11,544 nt of DNA from NCBI GenBank assembly GCA_003662485.1, contig QMYD01000024.1, forward strand, positions 1 to 11,544, given 5' to 3'. This stretch comes from Candidatus Hecatellales archaeon. GTDB taxonomy: Archaea > Thermoproteota > Bathyarchaeia > Hecatellales > Hecatellaceae. The position numbers and the translations under genes are program-made. Below the pieces are notes generated by a model that saw only the letters and a program-made list of their open reading frames with translations, did not search any database and had not been told where the DNA came from. Each line of letters opens with the position of its first letter. The first letter of the stretch is position 1. This document shows, in pieces, positions 1 to 6,448 of the stretch.

Positions 1-570
1 AAGGCCGAGGTTTAGGATGGTTGGAGGGCAGGGCTGCCCCCCGGCCTTGGCCACCGCCTCTAAAACCGCCCTCTTAACACCCTCCACACCTTCCCCGGGA
101 GGAATCATGCGTAGAACGCTTGAATTCTCGGAGCCAGCCCCCTTCAACACCACCGTTATTTCCAAGCCCTCCCCGCCTTCACCCAGCCAGAGGATGCTTG
201 GAATCTCCCTCCCCGTATTGTCTCCAGTATTTTTTCTTGTAAGCGGGTGGACAACGCTTGGCCTTAGGGGTATAAGCCTGCTAGCCCTAACCGTAGCCCT
301 CCTTAAGGCTTCCCTTAAAGCCTTAAAGTCTAAGCCTTCACCCCTCACGTAGAAGCTGGGGATTCCTGTGTCCTGGCATAGGGGTCTACCTTTCTCCCCC
401 GCCATCCTAACGTTTTCCAAAATGGCTTTAAGCTGGGTTTTACCCGCCTCAGAGGTTTCAACTTCCAGAGCTCTCTTTAAAGCCTTTTCAACGTCTTCAG
501 GCAGTTTTACGGCTGCCCTTCGGAGAAGCTCAACCAGGGCTTCCTCCAATCCTCTAACCTTTAAGGGCAC
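1..570 (-). CDS. fumA: Class I fumarate hydratase, alpha (N-terminal) subunit, 3' end cut by window edge
   Basis: This is the N-terminal 190 codons of an iron-sulfur fumarase or tartrate-dehydratase alpha subunit, which with a separate beta subunit interconverts fumarate and malate in the cytoplasm. Visible family motifs are GRPLCQDTG (residues 61-69), HPLTRKNTGDNTG (108-120) and KGAGSENSS (143-151), followed by CPP at 181-183. Cys65 and Cys181 are the expected first two ligands of the [4Fe-4S] cluster; the third should lie beyond the edge. The usual archaeal alpha subunit is about 280 residues, so roughly 90 are missing. The start is GTG at 570: an in-frame TAA lies 24 nt upstream of it, and GAGGT (578-582) is a suitable ribosome binding site. 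The gene is divergent from radA. The beta-subunit gene would be expected just outside the window. L-tartrate dehydratase alpha is the main alternative and cannot be excluded from sequence motifs. Two long plus-strand open frames over this region are antisense shadows. Confidence 0.93.
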   Translation of the reverse strand, partial: MPLKVRGLEEALVELLRRAAVKLPEDVEKALKRALEVETSEAGKTQLKAILENVRMAGEKGRPLCQDTGIPSFYVRGEGLDFKALREALRRATVRASRLIPLRPSVVHPLTRKNTGDNTGREIPSILWLGEGGEGLEITVVLKGAGSENSSVLRMIPPGEGVEGVKRAVLEAVAKAGGQPCPPTILNLGL

Positions 571-604
571 CCCTGAAACCTCAGGCCCCCAAGCTTAGAG
601 ATAC

Positions 605-613
605 CTTAAATAA
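605..613. promoter_or_regulatory. TATA-like box between the fumarase gene and radA
   Basis: The sequence CTTAAATAA is the only strong AT-rich element in the 91-bp divergent gap. Read on the plus strand, a start about 25 nt downstream (near 634) would give radA a leader of about 28 nt that contains its Shine-Dalgarno site. Read on the minus strand it is TTATTTAAG and would place a start near 582, at the edge of the fumarase ribosome site. One element may therefore serve both genes. Assignment rests on spacing only. Confidence 0.45.
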
Positions 614-650
614 TCTGAGTTATGAATCTTTCATTGGAGAACTCCTTTCT

Positions 651-658
651 GGTGGAGG
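651..658 (+). promoter_or_regulatory. Shine-Dalgarno site deciding the radA TTG start
   Basis: GGTGGAGG lies 3 to 10 nt before the TTG at 662 and holds both GGTG and GGAGG complements of the archaeal 16S 3' end. The first in-frame ATG is residue 80, which would delete the whole DNA-binding N-domain, so TTG is the supported start. Confidence 0.55.
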
Positions 659-661
659 CTG

Positions 662-1669
662 TTGGCTGAAAATCCTGAGGAGCCCGAGGTGGAAGAGGAG
701 TATATTTCCAGGTATAAGAGCGTGGAGGATCTTCCAGGCGTGGGGCCGGCTACGGCGGAGAAGCTGAAAAAGCTAGGCTACACTACGGTGGAGGCTCTCG
801 CCACCGCCAGCATTAAGGAGCTAACGCAGGTTTTAGGTGAAAAAACTGCGAATGCCATTGTTACGGAGGCTAGGAAGCAGCTGATCTCCGTACCCTTCAT
901 GAGGGCTGACGAATACTTGAAGTTTAGGTCTACGGTTGAGAGGATTACCACGGGCTGTAGGGGGTTAGACATGCTTCTCGGAGGAGGTGTTGAAACCCAG
1001 GCCATAACCGAATTCTACGGTGAGTTTGGAACGGGTAAATCGCAGATATGCCACCAGCTCTGCGTAAATGTTCAACTTCCTAGGGAGCGTGGAGGCTTGG
1101 AGGGTGGAGCCCTCTACATTGACACCGAGCACACCTTCAGGCCTGAGCGCATAGCCCAAATCGCCAAAAACCTGAACCTGGACCCTAAGAAGGCTTTAAG
1201 CAGGGTTATCTATGCTGAAGCCTTAACCTCAGACCATCAAATGTACCTTCTCGACCATGCAGCCTCCCAGATGAGCGAGCATAATATTAGGCTGATCATT
1301 GTGGACTCGCTTATAGCCCACTTCCGAAGCGAGTTTATAGGCAGGGAGATGCTGGCTGAAAGACAGCAGAAGCTTGAAAGACACCTACACAAGCTTATGA
1401 AGCTTGCGAGAGCCTACAACGCTGCTGCCGTCGTAACCAACCAGGTGATGGCCAAACCTGACGCCTTCTTTACGGATGCCGTAGGCCCTACAGGAGGCCA
1501 CATCCTCGCTCACATAAGCCATACAAGGATCTTCCTGAGGAAGTCTCCAACCCCCCACGTTAGGATAGCCAAGCTCGTGGTTAGCCCATCCCTACCCGAG
1601 GGAAGCGAATGTCCCTTCAAAATCACGGAGAAGGGTATCGAGGACGTGGAGGTCAGGGAGCGAAAGTAG
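662..1669 (+). CDS. radA: DNA repair and recombination protein RadA
   Basis: This is the archaeal RecA/Rad51 recombinase, which forms ATP-dependent filaments on single-stranded DNA and drives strand exchange in double-strand break repair. The 335 residues match the usual RadA length. In order: a short acidic N-terminus, a helix-hairpin-helix domain (about 20-75, with VEDLPGVGPATAEKL), the FMRA polymerisation motif (79-82), Walker A GEFGTGKS (120-127), the conserved TFRPERI (158-164), Walker B LIIVD (211-215), the LAERQQKL segment (231-238) and the L2 DNA-binding loop ending in GPTGGH (275-280). The N-terminal domain and full ATPase separate it from RadB, which lacks the helix-hairpin-helix domain. 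The start is TTG. A small gene follows 3 nt after the stop, suggesting one transcript. No key residue is missing. Open frames on the opposite strand (778-1005, 965-1159) are shadows. Confidence 0.97.
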   Translation: MAENPEEPEVEEEYISRYKSVEDLPGVGPATAEKLKKLGYTTVEALATASIKELTQVLGEKTANAIVTEARKQLISVPFMRADEYLKFRSTVERITTGCRGLDMLLGGGVETQAITEFYGEFGTGKSQICHQLCVNVQLPRERGGLEGGALYIDTEHTFRPERIAQIAKNLNLDPKKALSRVIYAEALTSDHQMYLLDHAASQMSEHNIRLIIVDSLIAHFRSEFIGREMLAERQQKLERHLHKLMKLARAYNAAAVVTNQVMAKPDAFFTDAVGPTGGHILAHISHTRIFLRKSPTPHVRIAKLVVSPSLPEGSECPFKITEKGIEDVEVRERK

Positions 1670-1672
1670 GCT

Positions 1673-2023
1673 TTGAGCTACCCCAAACTCCTAGTGGAAA
1701 AATTTTACCGTTCAACCTTGAATAGGAATTTTGCGGAGGCGGAGAGGCTCCTAGCGAAAATCAGGTCTAGGCTTCCCAGAAGCGACTGGGGGGAGGGCTA
1801 CCTAAAAGCCTTAGAGGGCTTCCTTACAACCTACAAGGTTAAGGATGACAAATACGCTTTTGCAGCCAGGCTTCCCGAAGATAGAGGCGAACTCCTAAAG
1901 GTTGCTCAAGAGTTTAGGGCTAGGATAGAAAGCCAGGTTAGCTCCGAGTTTGATAGGGGCTTCTTCTCAGCTTGGGAGTACTTGGTAAGGATGCTGGCTG
2001 AGGGTAGGCTTAAAAGGCCTTAG
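1673..2023 (+). CDS. Small helical protein of unknown function, downstream of radA
   Basis: I do not recognise this 116-residue protein as a named family. It has no signal peptide or membrane segment, is rich in charged residues (Arg, Lys, Glu) and Leu/Ala, and reads as mostly alpha-helical. Its first third resembles a helix-turn-helix repeat solenoid (NRNFAEAERLLAKIRSRL, 18-35). The most distinctive stretch is EFDRGFFSAWEYLVRML near residues 92-108, with a cluster of aromatic residues. It starts at TTG 3 nt after the radA stop; GGAGGT (1648-1653) and AGGGAG (1655-1660) inside the end of radA could recruit ribosomes. The spacing strongly suggests co-transcription, so a role linked to recombination or repair is possible but is inference only. 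Its TAG stop overlaps the stop of the convergent membrane gene (4 bp shared). There is no ATG before residue 108. Confidence 0.8.
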   Translation: MSYPKLLVEKFYRSTLNRNFAEAERLLAKIRSRLPRSDWGEGYLKALEGFLTTYKVKDDKYAFAARLPEDRGELLKVAQEFRARIESQVSSEFDRGFFSAWEYLVRMLAEGRLKRP

Positions 2024-2325
2024 AGGAGGCCTGAAGCCCAAGCCATCATCGTGTAGAAGAAGATCCAGAAGGCGAACCAGGCTACGAAGTAGGCGAAAAT
2101 GCCTTGAATGGCTAGGTCCCTAGGCCTTTTAAGACTTTCAGGCCTAACCTTGAAAACGTATCTGGCGAAGAAGTAGGAGAGTAGGTAGGCTAGGATGGCG
2201 AGGGCGAAGGCCACGTAGGCCGACCACTCCTCGAAGAATCCTCCCAGACAAATGTAGGCGCTTAAAGGGCTTATGGAGAGGGCGAGAAAATACCGCGACC
2301 ACCAAAGCTTCTCACTGACGTTCAA
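2020..2325 (-). CDS. Small integral membrane protein, three predicted helices, function unknown
   Basis: This 101-residue protein has three hydrophobic segments at about residues 11-30, 35-56 and 73-98, with a basic stretch between the second and third (KVRPESLKRPRD, 59-70). By the positive-inside rule that loop should be cytoplasmic. There is no signal peptidase site and no catalytic motif. The aromatic third helix (GIFAYFVAWFAFWIFFYT, 74-91) is reminiscent of small archaeal EMC6-like membrane proteins, but this is an impression and not a demonstrated match. The start is TTG at 2325, supported by GGAGG (2335-2339) with 9 nt spacing; the only ATG codons lie in the last helix. It is divergent from NFACT across a 120-bp gap and convergent with the gene after radA, sharing 4 bp of stop codons. 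Confidence 0.78.
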   Translation of the reverse strand: MNVSEKLWWSRYFLALSISPLSAYICLGGFFEEWSAYVAFALAILAYLLSYFFARYVFKVRPESLKRPRDLAIQGIFAYFVAWFAFWIFFYTMMAWASGLL

Positions 2326-2334
2326 GCCTTCAAG

Positions 2335-2339
2335 CCTCC
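2335..2339 (-). promoter_or_regulatory. Shine-Dalgarno site for the small membrane protein
   Basis: GGAGG on the minus strand lies 9 nt before the TTG at 2325. It fixes TTG as the start of a gene that has no early ATG. Confidence 0.6.
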
Positions 2340-2359
2340 ATTCTAACGTTTAAAGCCTC

Positions 2360-2371
2360 AAATATTAAATT
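2360..2371. promoter_or_regulatory. Near-symmetric TATA-like element, probable bidirectional promoter
   Basis: AAATATTAAATT is the AT-rich core of the gap between the small membrane gene and NFACT. Starts about 25 nt away on each side fall near 2341 (minus) and 2390 (plus), just before the ribosome sites at 2335-2339 and 2394-2398. Both leaders would be short. Confidence 0.45.
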
Positions 2372-2393
2372 GTCGCCATACACTTCGAAGAAG

Positions 2394-2398
2394 GGAGG
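2394..2398 (+). promoter_or_regulatory. Shine-Dalgarno site for an upstream CTG start of NFACT
   Basis: GGAGG lies 9 nt before CTG at 2408 (6 nt before CTG at 2405). It is 48 nt before the TTG at 2447, too far to serve that codon, and no comparable site precedes 2447. It is the main reason for extending the NFACT gene upstream. Confidence 0.55.
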
Positions 2399-2419
2399 AG
2401 AAGCCTGCTGGAGAAGCCT
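2397..2419 (+). repeat. 10-bp direct repeat over the NFACT start
   Basis: GGAGAAGCCT occurs at 2397-2406 and again at 2410-2419, a 13-bp period covering the ribosome site and the proposed CTG start. Three more AAGCCT words lie just upstream (2324, 2332, 2353). Confidence 0.7.
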
Positions 2420-4423
2420 CAACTCTCAAGCTTCGACGTTAAGGTTTTGGTTAGAGAGCTGGATGAACTCCTAAAAAACTATTATTTGAATAAGGTTTAC
2501 CAGGTTGGCCCAGCCACCCTCCTCTTAAAGTTTAACATGCCGGGGAAGCCTGGTAGGCAGTTGCTCGCCGAGGCTGGGCGAAGGGTGCATCTAACCCGCT
2601 ATGTGGTTGAGAAGCCTCCCAGGCCTCCCCCCTTCTGCCAAGCCCTCAGAAAGCATCTTTTGAATGCGAGAGTTAAAGGGGTTTGGCAGCCCAACCTAGA
2701 ACGCATAATCATATTTGACTTCCATTCCGCTAAGGGTGAGTATAAGCTTGCGGTTGAGCTTTTCGCTAAGGGAAACATCCTCCTCCTCGACGGAAAGGGA
2801 AAAATACTTCACGCCTTATCCACGGGGAAGATTGGAGGCAGAAGTCTGGCTAAGGGTGAAACCTATGTTCAACCCCCATCAGGAGCAACAACCATTCCAA
2901 CCCTTGAATCCTTCATGGAATTTCTAAAGGGCTTCAAAGGCGAAGTAGTTAAGGCTTTAACAAGAAGCCTTGGGATAGGAGGAATCTACGCTGAAGAATT
3001 CCTACTGAGGGCTGGGGTGGAGAAGTCGAAGGACTCTAGGGAAATCACCCCCGAAGAGGCTGAGAGAATACTAGGCGCGGCCTCAGCCTTTTTCAGCCTC
3101 CTAGAGAAGCCTCAGCCCTGCCTCTACCTCGACGAGGAGGGAAGACCCGTAGCGGTGGCCCCCACCCCTCTGGAGAGGTTTAAAGGCTTAAGGTTTGAGA
3201 GGTTTGAAAGCCTGAACGAGGCTGTGGATGAATTCTACGTAAGGCTTGAAGCTGAGAGGGTTAAAGCTGAAAGGGAAAAGGAAATTGAACTCCAGCTTGA
3301 AGAGTTGAGGCGTATAGCTGGAGAGCAGGAGGCAAGCCTTAAAGCCTTGAAAAGCGAGGCTGAAAGGCTTCGAAGGATTGGCGAAGCCATCAGAGCGAAT
3401 GCTGGATTGCTCCACCAGCTTCAAACTACTTTAAAGGGGATGCTTGAAGCAGGCTTAAGCTGGAGGCAGGTTGAAGCTGAAGTATTGAAGGCAAGGCAAG
3501 ATGGCACCCCACCCCTAAACCTCGTCTTAGCTGTGAATCCGAGGGAGAAGAAGGTTAAGGTTGCGCTTGAAGGCTTGGAATTCGAGGTTTCCCCAGTTAA
3601 GTCCATATACCAGGAGGCTTCAGCCTACTTTGACGAGGCTAAAAGGCTTAGAAGCAAGGCTGCAAGCGTGGAGAAAGCTCTCCAGGAAACCATGGAGAAG
3701 CTAGCTTCAATCCAGCCTCCCCCACCCTCTAAGGCTGAATTGAAGCTTGAAAGAGTTAGGGAGAAGGAGTGGTATGAGAAGTTCAGGTACTCCTACACCT
3801 CTGAAGGCTTGCTAATCGTAGCTGGGAGGGATGCCTCCTCCAATGAGGCCTTAGTGAAGCGCTACGCCAAGCCTACGGACCTAATTTTCCACTCTGAGGC
3901 GGCTGGCTCCCCCTTCACCCTCCTCAGGGTGGAAGGCTCCGCCTCGGAAGCCTCCCTTAGGCAGGCAGCCCAGTTCACAGCCTGCTATAGTAGGGCTTGG
4001 AGGGAGGGCTGGTCCGCCGTGGACGTATACTATATTAGGCCTGAACAGCTAAGTAAGAAGGCTCCCTCAGGCCAGTTTCTAGCGAGGGGAAGCTTCATGG
4101 TTTATGGGGATAGAAACTACCTCCACGGTGTACCTTTAAGGCTGGCCCTAGCCGTCAGACTTGAGGGAGAACCCAGAATTCTAGCCATGGCACCTGAAGC
4201 AGCTGAAGCCTGGGCCTCCTACGCTGTTGAAATTGCCCCCGGAAGGATTAAAGCTAGAGACCTAGCGGAGAAGGCAAAGCGTAAAATGGTTGAGCTTGCA
4301 CCAAAGGAGCACAGGCAAGCACTGCTGAAAATCCCCATAGAAAGGCTTTCCAGTCTTATCCCTTATGGAAGCGGGGAAATCGTTAGGGCTTTCAGAGGCA
4401 GGGCGGAAAAGGCTAGTCCTTAA
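2408..4423 (+). CDS. rqcH: NFACT family ribosome quality-control protein (RqcH/Rqc2 homologue)
   Basis: NFACT proteins bind stalled 50S-peptidyl-tRNA complexes and recruit tRNA to add C-terminal tails that mark aborted chains for decay. An open frame from TTG 2447 gives 658 residues, but it runs upstream without a stop, and the 13 added codons read LEKPQLSSFDVKV. This supplies the SSFD motif typical of the family N-terminus, so I place the start at CTG 2408, behind GGAGG 2394-2398. Numbering below is from 2447. The NFACT-N region holds GRRVHLT (44-50) and PFCQALRKHL (62-71). A charged coiled coil spans about 262-315 and a second helical stretch 385-420. The NFACT-R domain follows (about 440-570), with GRDASSNEALVKRY (460-473) and FHSEAAGSP (481-489). 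The family DR pair is ER here (85-86, NLERIIIF). Full length (about 671) is normal for archaea. The gene is divergent from the small membrane gene. Confidence 0.93.
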   Translation: MEKPQLSSFDVKVLVRELDELLKNYYLNKVYQVGPATLLLKFNMPGKPGRQLLAEAGRRVHLTRYVVEKPPRPPPFCQALRKHLLNARVKGVWQPNLERIIIFDFHSAKGEYKLAVELFAKGNILLLDGKGKILHALSTGKIGGRSLAKGETYVQPPSGATTIPTLESFMEFLKGFKGEVVKALTRSLGIGGIYAEEFLLRAGVEKSKDSREITPEEAERILGAASAFFSLLEKPQPCLYLDEEGRPVAVAPTPLERFKGLRFERFESLNEAVDEFYVRLEAERVKAEREKEIELQLEELRRIAGEQEASLKALKSEAERLRRIGEAIRANAGLLHQLQTTLKGMLEAGLSWRQVEAEVLKARQDGTPPLNLVLAVNPREKKVKVALEGLEFEVSPVKSIYQEASAYFDEAKRLRSKAASVEKALQETMEKLASIQPPPPSKAELKLERVREKEWYEKFRYSYTSEGLLIVAGRDASSNEALVKRYAKPTDLIFHSEAAGSPFTLLRVEGSASEASLRQAAQFTACYSRAWREGWSAVDVYYIRPEQLSKKAPSGQFLARGSFMVYGDRNYLHGVPLRLALAVRLEGEPRILAMAPEAAEAWASYAVEIAPGRIKARDLAEKAKRKMVELAPKEHRQALLKIPIERLSSLIPYGSGEIVRAFRGRAEKASP

Positions 4424-4443
4424 CTGCCTTCTTAATTCGCCCT

Positions 4444-4998
4444 TTACCTGCTTTCCTTCACCTTTAATAGGAACACTATTAGGCCTAAAACGGTTAGGGC
4501 TGAGCCGAGGACGAGTGTGGGCTTAAAGCCTACATGGTCAGCGAGGTAGCCTCCAAGCATGGGCCCCACAATCCACCCTATAAACCAGGTTCGCTCATAC
4601 ATGCCCATCGCCCACCCCCTCTCGCTTTCAGGGGCAAGGTCTGCTATGAAGGCTGAAGCCACTGTTCCCATGGCAGCCCAAGTTGCTCCCTCTAAGGCTT
4701 GGATGGGGAAAGCGTACACGGCATCCTCTATCAGCGAGTAGGCTGCAAAGGCGAGGGTGAAGCCAACCATGGAAAAAGCCATAACAGGCTTACGTCCAAT
4801 CCTGTCTGAAAGCCTTCCAACCATGGGGGAGATAAGAGCTCCCACAGCCGAACCCGTCATGTAAATCATGCCTATCTCCGTTTTTGAGGCTCCAAGCTCG
4901 CTAATGTAGAGGGCGAGAATAGAGTAAACCATTCCAGAGCATACCATGAGCGGGAAAATGGAGACGTAGAAGGCGTAAAGCTTCCTCCTCTCCTTCAA
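4444..4998 (-). CDS. Half-size major facilitator superfamily transporter (N-terminal six-helix domain only)
   Basis: The 184 residues match only the first half of a typical 400-residue MFS transporter. Six hydrophobic segments fit at about 8-31, 43-60, 70-90, 97-119, 133-152 and 159-178. MFS motif A is intact between helices 2 and 3 (GRLSDRIGRKP, 61-71), and a motif C-like GWIVGPMLGG (141-150) lies in helix 5. The frame ends cleanly with KVKESR and TAA, where the central loop would begin. The C-terminal six helices are absent: only 20 bp separate this stop from the convergent end of NFACT, which is intact. It may be a remnant left by a deletion, or a real half-transporter that works as a dimer. 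The frame is open and has a good ribosome site (AGGTG, 5006-5010, 7 nt before TTG), which argues against old decay. The substrate cannot be predicted. Confidence 0.85.
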   Translation of the reverse strand: MKERRKLYAFYVSIFPLMVCSGMVYSILALYISELGASKTEIGMIYMTGSAVGALISPMVGRLSDRIGRKPVMAFSMVGFTLAFAAYSLIEDAVYAFPIQALEGATWAAMGTVASAFIADLAPESERGWAMGMYERTWFIGWIVGPMLGGYLADHVGFKPTLVLGSALTVLGLIVFLLKVKESR

Positions 4999-5005
4999 AC
5001 CCCAC

Positions 5006-5010
5006 CACCT
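5006..5010 (-). promoter_or_regulatory. Shine-Dalgarno site for the half-MFS gene
   Basis: AGGTG on the minus strand, 7 nt before the TTG at 4998, matches the archaeal 16S tail. The first in-frame ATG is residue 18, inside the first helix. Confidence 0.5.
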
Positions 5011-5033
5011 GAAAACACGGATTCAAGGGAAAC

Positions 5034-5045
5034 CTTTAATTTTAA
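5034..5045 (-). promoter_or_regulatory. TATA-like box for the half-MFS gene
   Basis: TTAAAATTAAAG on the minus strand predicts a start near 5014, just ahead of the ribosome site at 5006-5010 and 16 nt before the TTG codon. Assigned from spacing and composition. Confidence 0.45.
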
Positions 5046-5055
5046 CCCTGCCTAG

Positions 5056-5066
5056 CTTTTTTAAAG
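5056..5066 (+). promoter_or_regulatory. TATA-like box for the beta-CASP nuclease gene
   Basis: CTTTTTTAAAG predicts a start near 5086 on the plus strand, leaving a leader of about 30 nt that includes GGAGG (5096-5100). Confidence 0.4.
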
Positions 5067-5115
5067 CCTCCTTGAAGGGGGCGGTGACGCTCGCTGGAGG
5101 CTAAAGTGCAGGGAG

Positions 5116-6375
5116 TTGAAGCTGAGGTTTCTTGGAGGAGTTCGTGAGGTAGGACGTTCAGCCCTAGCCCTAACCAGCGGGGACTCCACCCTACTACTCG
5201 ACTATGGGGTTCAAATCAATAGGGAGCCAGGGTTCCCCCTCCACGTGCCACCCAAAAACCTTAAGGGCATCCTGCTCACCCATGCGCACCTAGACCACAG
5301 CGGGGGAATCCCCATATACTATGTAGGGCATAGGATTCCCGTTTATGCTTCAAAGCTGACCTTCGACCTCTCCCGAATCCTCCTAAAAGACTTCCTTAAG
5401 CTTTCAGGCTACTACCTACCCTACGAGTACGCTGACGTGGAGGCTATGCTTAGCAACGCCCAAACCGTGAATGTTGGGGAAACCCTAGAACTCGAAGGCT
5501 TCACCATCCGCTTTCTGGAGGCTGGACACATTCCGGGAAGCCTTCAATTCATTGTGGAGGCTGAAGGTGAAAGAATACTCTACACGGGAGATGTGAACAC
5601 GAGGGAGACCAAACTCCTCAACCCTGCAGACCTGAATTATGGGGAGCTTTCAGCCGTAGTAGTGGAGTCTACTTACGCTGGGGAGAAGCATCCTGAGAGG
5701 AGTGAACTGGAAAAGCTCTTCGTTGAGAGGGTTAGGGAGGTGGTTGGTAGGGGTGGAACCGCCCTCATCCCAGCCTTCTCCGTAGGCCGCTCCCAGGAGG
5801 TCTTATGCATCCTCGAGGCCCATGGCTTTGAATATCCGGTTTACATGGATGGGCTGGCCTTAGAAGCCAATGAAGCCATGCTCAGATATCCCGAACACTT
5901 TAGGGACCACGAGCTTCTGAGGAGGGCGCTGGAGAGGGCTCGGTGGATTAGGGGTTGGGGGGAGCGGAGGCAGGCGGTTAAGAGGCCCTGCGCCATCATC
6001 TCCCCTGCGGGAATGCTTAAGGGCGGAGCAGCCGCCTACTACGTGGAGAAGGTTGCAAAGTATTCTCAGAACGCTATCTTCCTGGTTAGCTTCCAGATTC
6101 CCGGAACGCCTGGAAGAATGCTCCTAGAAGAGCGTAAGGTTTTGGTGAACGGTAAGCCTAAACCGGTGAAAGCTGAGGTGGAGTCCTTCCATTTTTCCTC
6201 CCACACGGATGGGGAGGGCTTGAAAAGCCTGCTTAAAAGCGTTAAGGGCAACCCTAAGGTTTTCGTGGTCCACGGCAACCCTGAAAACTCGGAGAAGCTT
6301 GCCAGCTGGGTAAGCGGGGAACTGGGCCTAGAAGCCATAGTTCCCAGGGTTGGGGAAACCTACCCCATAGGCTAA
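5116..6375 (+). CDS. Archaeal beta-CASP ribonuclease of the aCPSF2 type (metallo-beta-lactamase fold)
   Basis: This is a zinc-dependent RNA nuclease of the CPSF73/RNase J superfamily, acting in RNA decay and maturation in the cytoplasm. All motifs are present in its 419 residues: THAHLDHSGG (55-64), zinc ligand His138 in GHIPGS, Asp159 in TGDV, then the beta-CASP motif A acid Glu184 (VEST), motif B His363 (SSHTDG) and motif C His386 (VVHGNP). The beta-CASP insert contains IPAFSVGRSQE (218-228). There is no N-terminal KH domain, which excludes the 630-residue aCPSF1; length and the opening KLRFLGGVREVGRSA fit aCPSF2, whose studied members are mainly 5'-3' exonucleases. aRNase J is the alternative. 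The start is TTG at 5116 with GGAGG at 5096-5100, a rather long 15-nt spacing; the next ATG is residue 111, past motif 2. The gene runs in the same direction as the surface protein gene 73 bp downstream. Confidence 0.93.
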   Translation: MKLRFLGGVREVGRSALALTSGDSTLLLDYGVQINREPGFPLHVPPKNLKGILLTHAHLDHSGGIPIYYVGHRIPVYASKLTFDLSRILLKDFLKLSGYYLPYEYADVEAMLSNAQTVNVGETLELEGFTIRFLEAGHIPGSLQFIVEAEGERILYTGDVNTRETKLLNPADLNYGELSAVVVESTYAGEKHPERSELEKLFVERVREVVGRGGTALIPAFSVGRSQEVLCILEAHGFEYPVYMDGLALEANEAMLRYPEHFRDHELLRRALERARWIRGWGERRQAVKRPCAIISPAGMLKGGAAAYYVEKVAKYSQNAIFLVSFQIPGTPGRMLLEERKVLVNGKPKPVKAEVESFHFSSHTDGEGLKSLLKSVKGNPKVFVVHGNPENSEKLASWVSGELGLEAIVPRVGETYPIG

Positions 6376-6448
6376 ATCTTTATTTCCCCAACCATACAAT
6401 ATCTTTCCGGAATTAGGGAAAATTTCTCGAAAGGAGTGTGCTAAATCT
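6376..6448 (+). promoter_or_regulatory. Intergenic spacer: T-rich end of the nuclease gene and weak promoter of the surface-protein gene
   Basis: The 73 bp begin with T-rich sequence (ATCTTTATTTCC, 6376-6387), suitable for archaeal intrinsic termination. A weak TATA-like CATACAATATCT (6393-6404) would start transcription near 6424. AGGAG (6432-6436) lies 12 nt before the TTG at 6449. The surface gene therefore probably has its own promoter, though read-through cannot be excluded. Confidence 0.4.

Noticed and set aside
17..598. Two plus-strand open frames (17-352 and 368-598)
   Set aside because: They are antisense to a clear class I fumarase reading frame and show low-complexity Ser/Pro/Leu content with no motifs.
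778..1159. Minus-strand open frames inside radA
   Set aside because: The plus-strand frame carries every RadA motif; the antisense frames have none and no ribosome sites.
662..1669. RadB as an alternative identity
   Set aside because: The helix-hairpin-helix N-domain and full length are present, which RadB lacks.
3188..3606. Minus-strand open frames inside NFACT
   Set aside because: They are shadows of the coiled-coil coding region, which has skewed codon composition.
6404..6421. Possible hairpin TTTCC/GGAAA upstream of the surface gene
   Set aside because: A five-base stem with an AT-rich loop is expected by chance, and archaeal termination does not need a stem.
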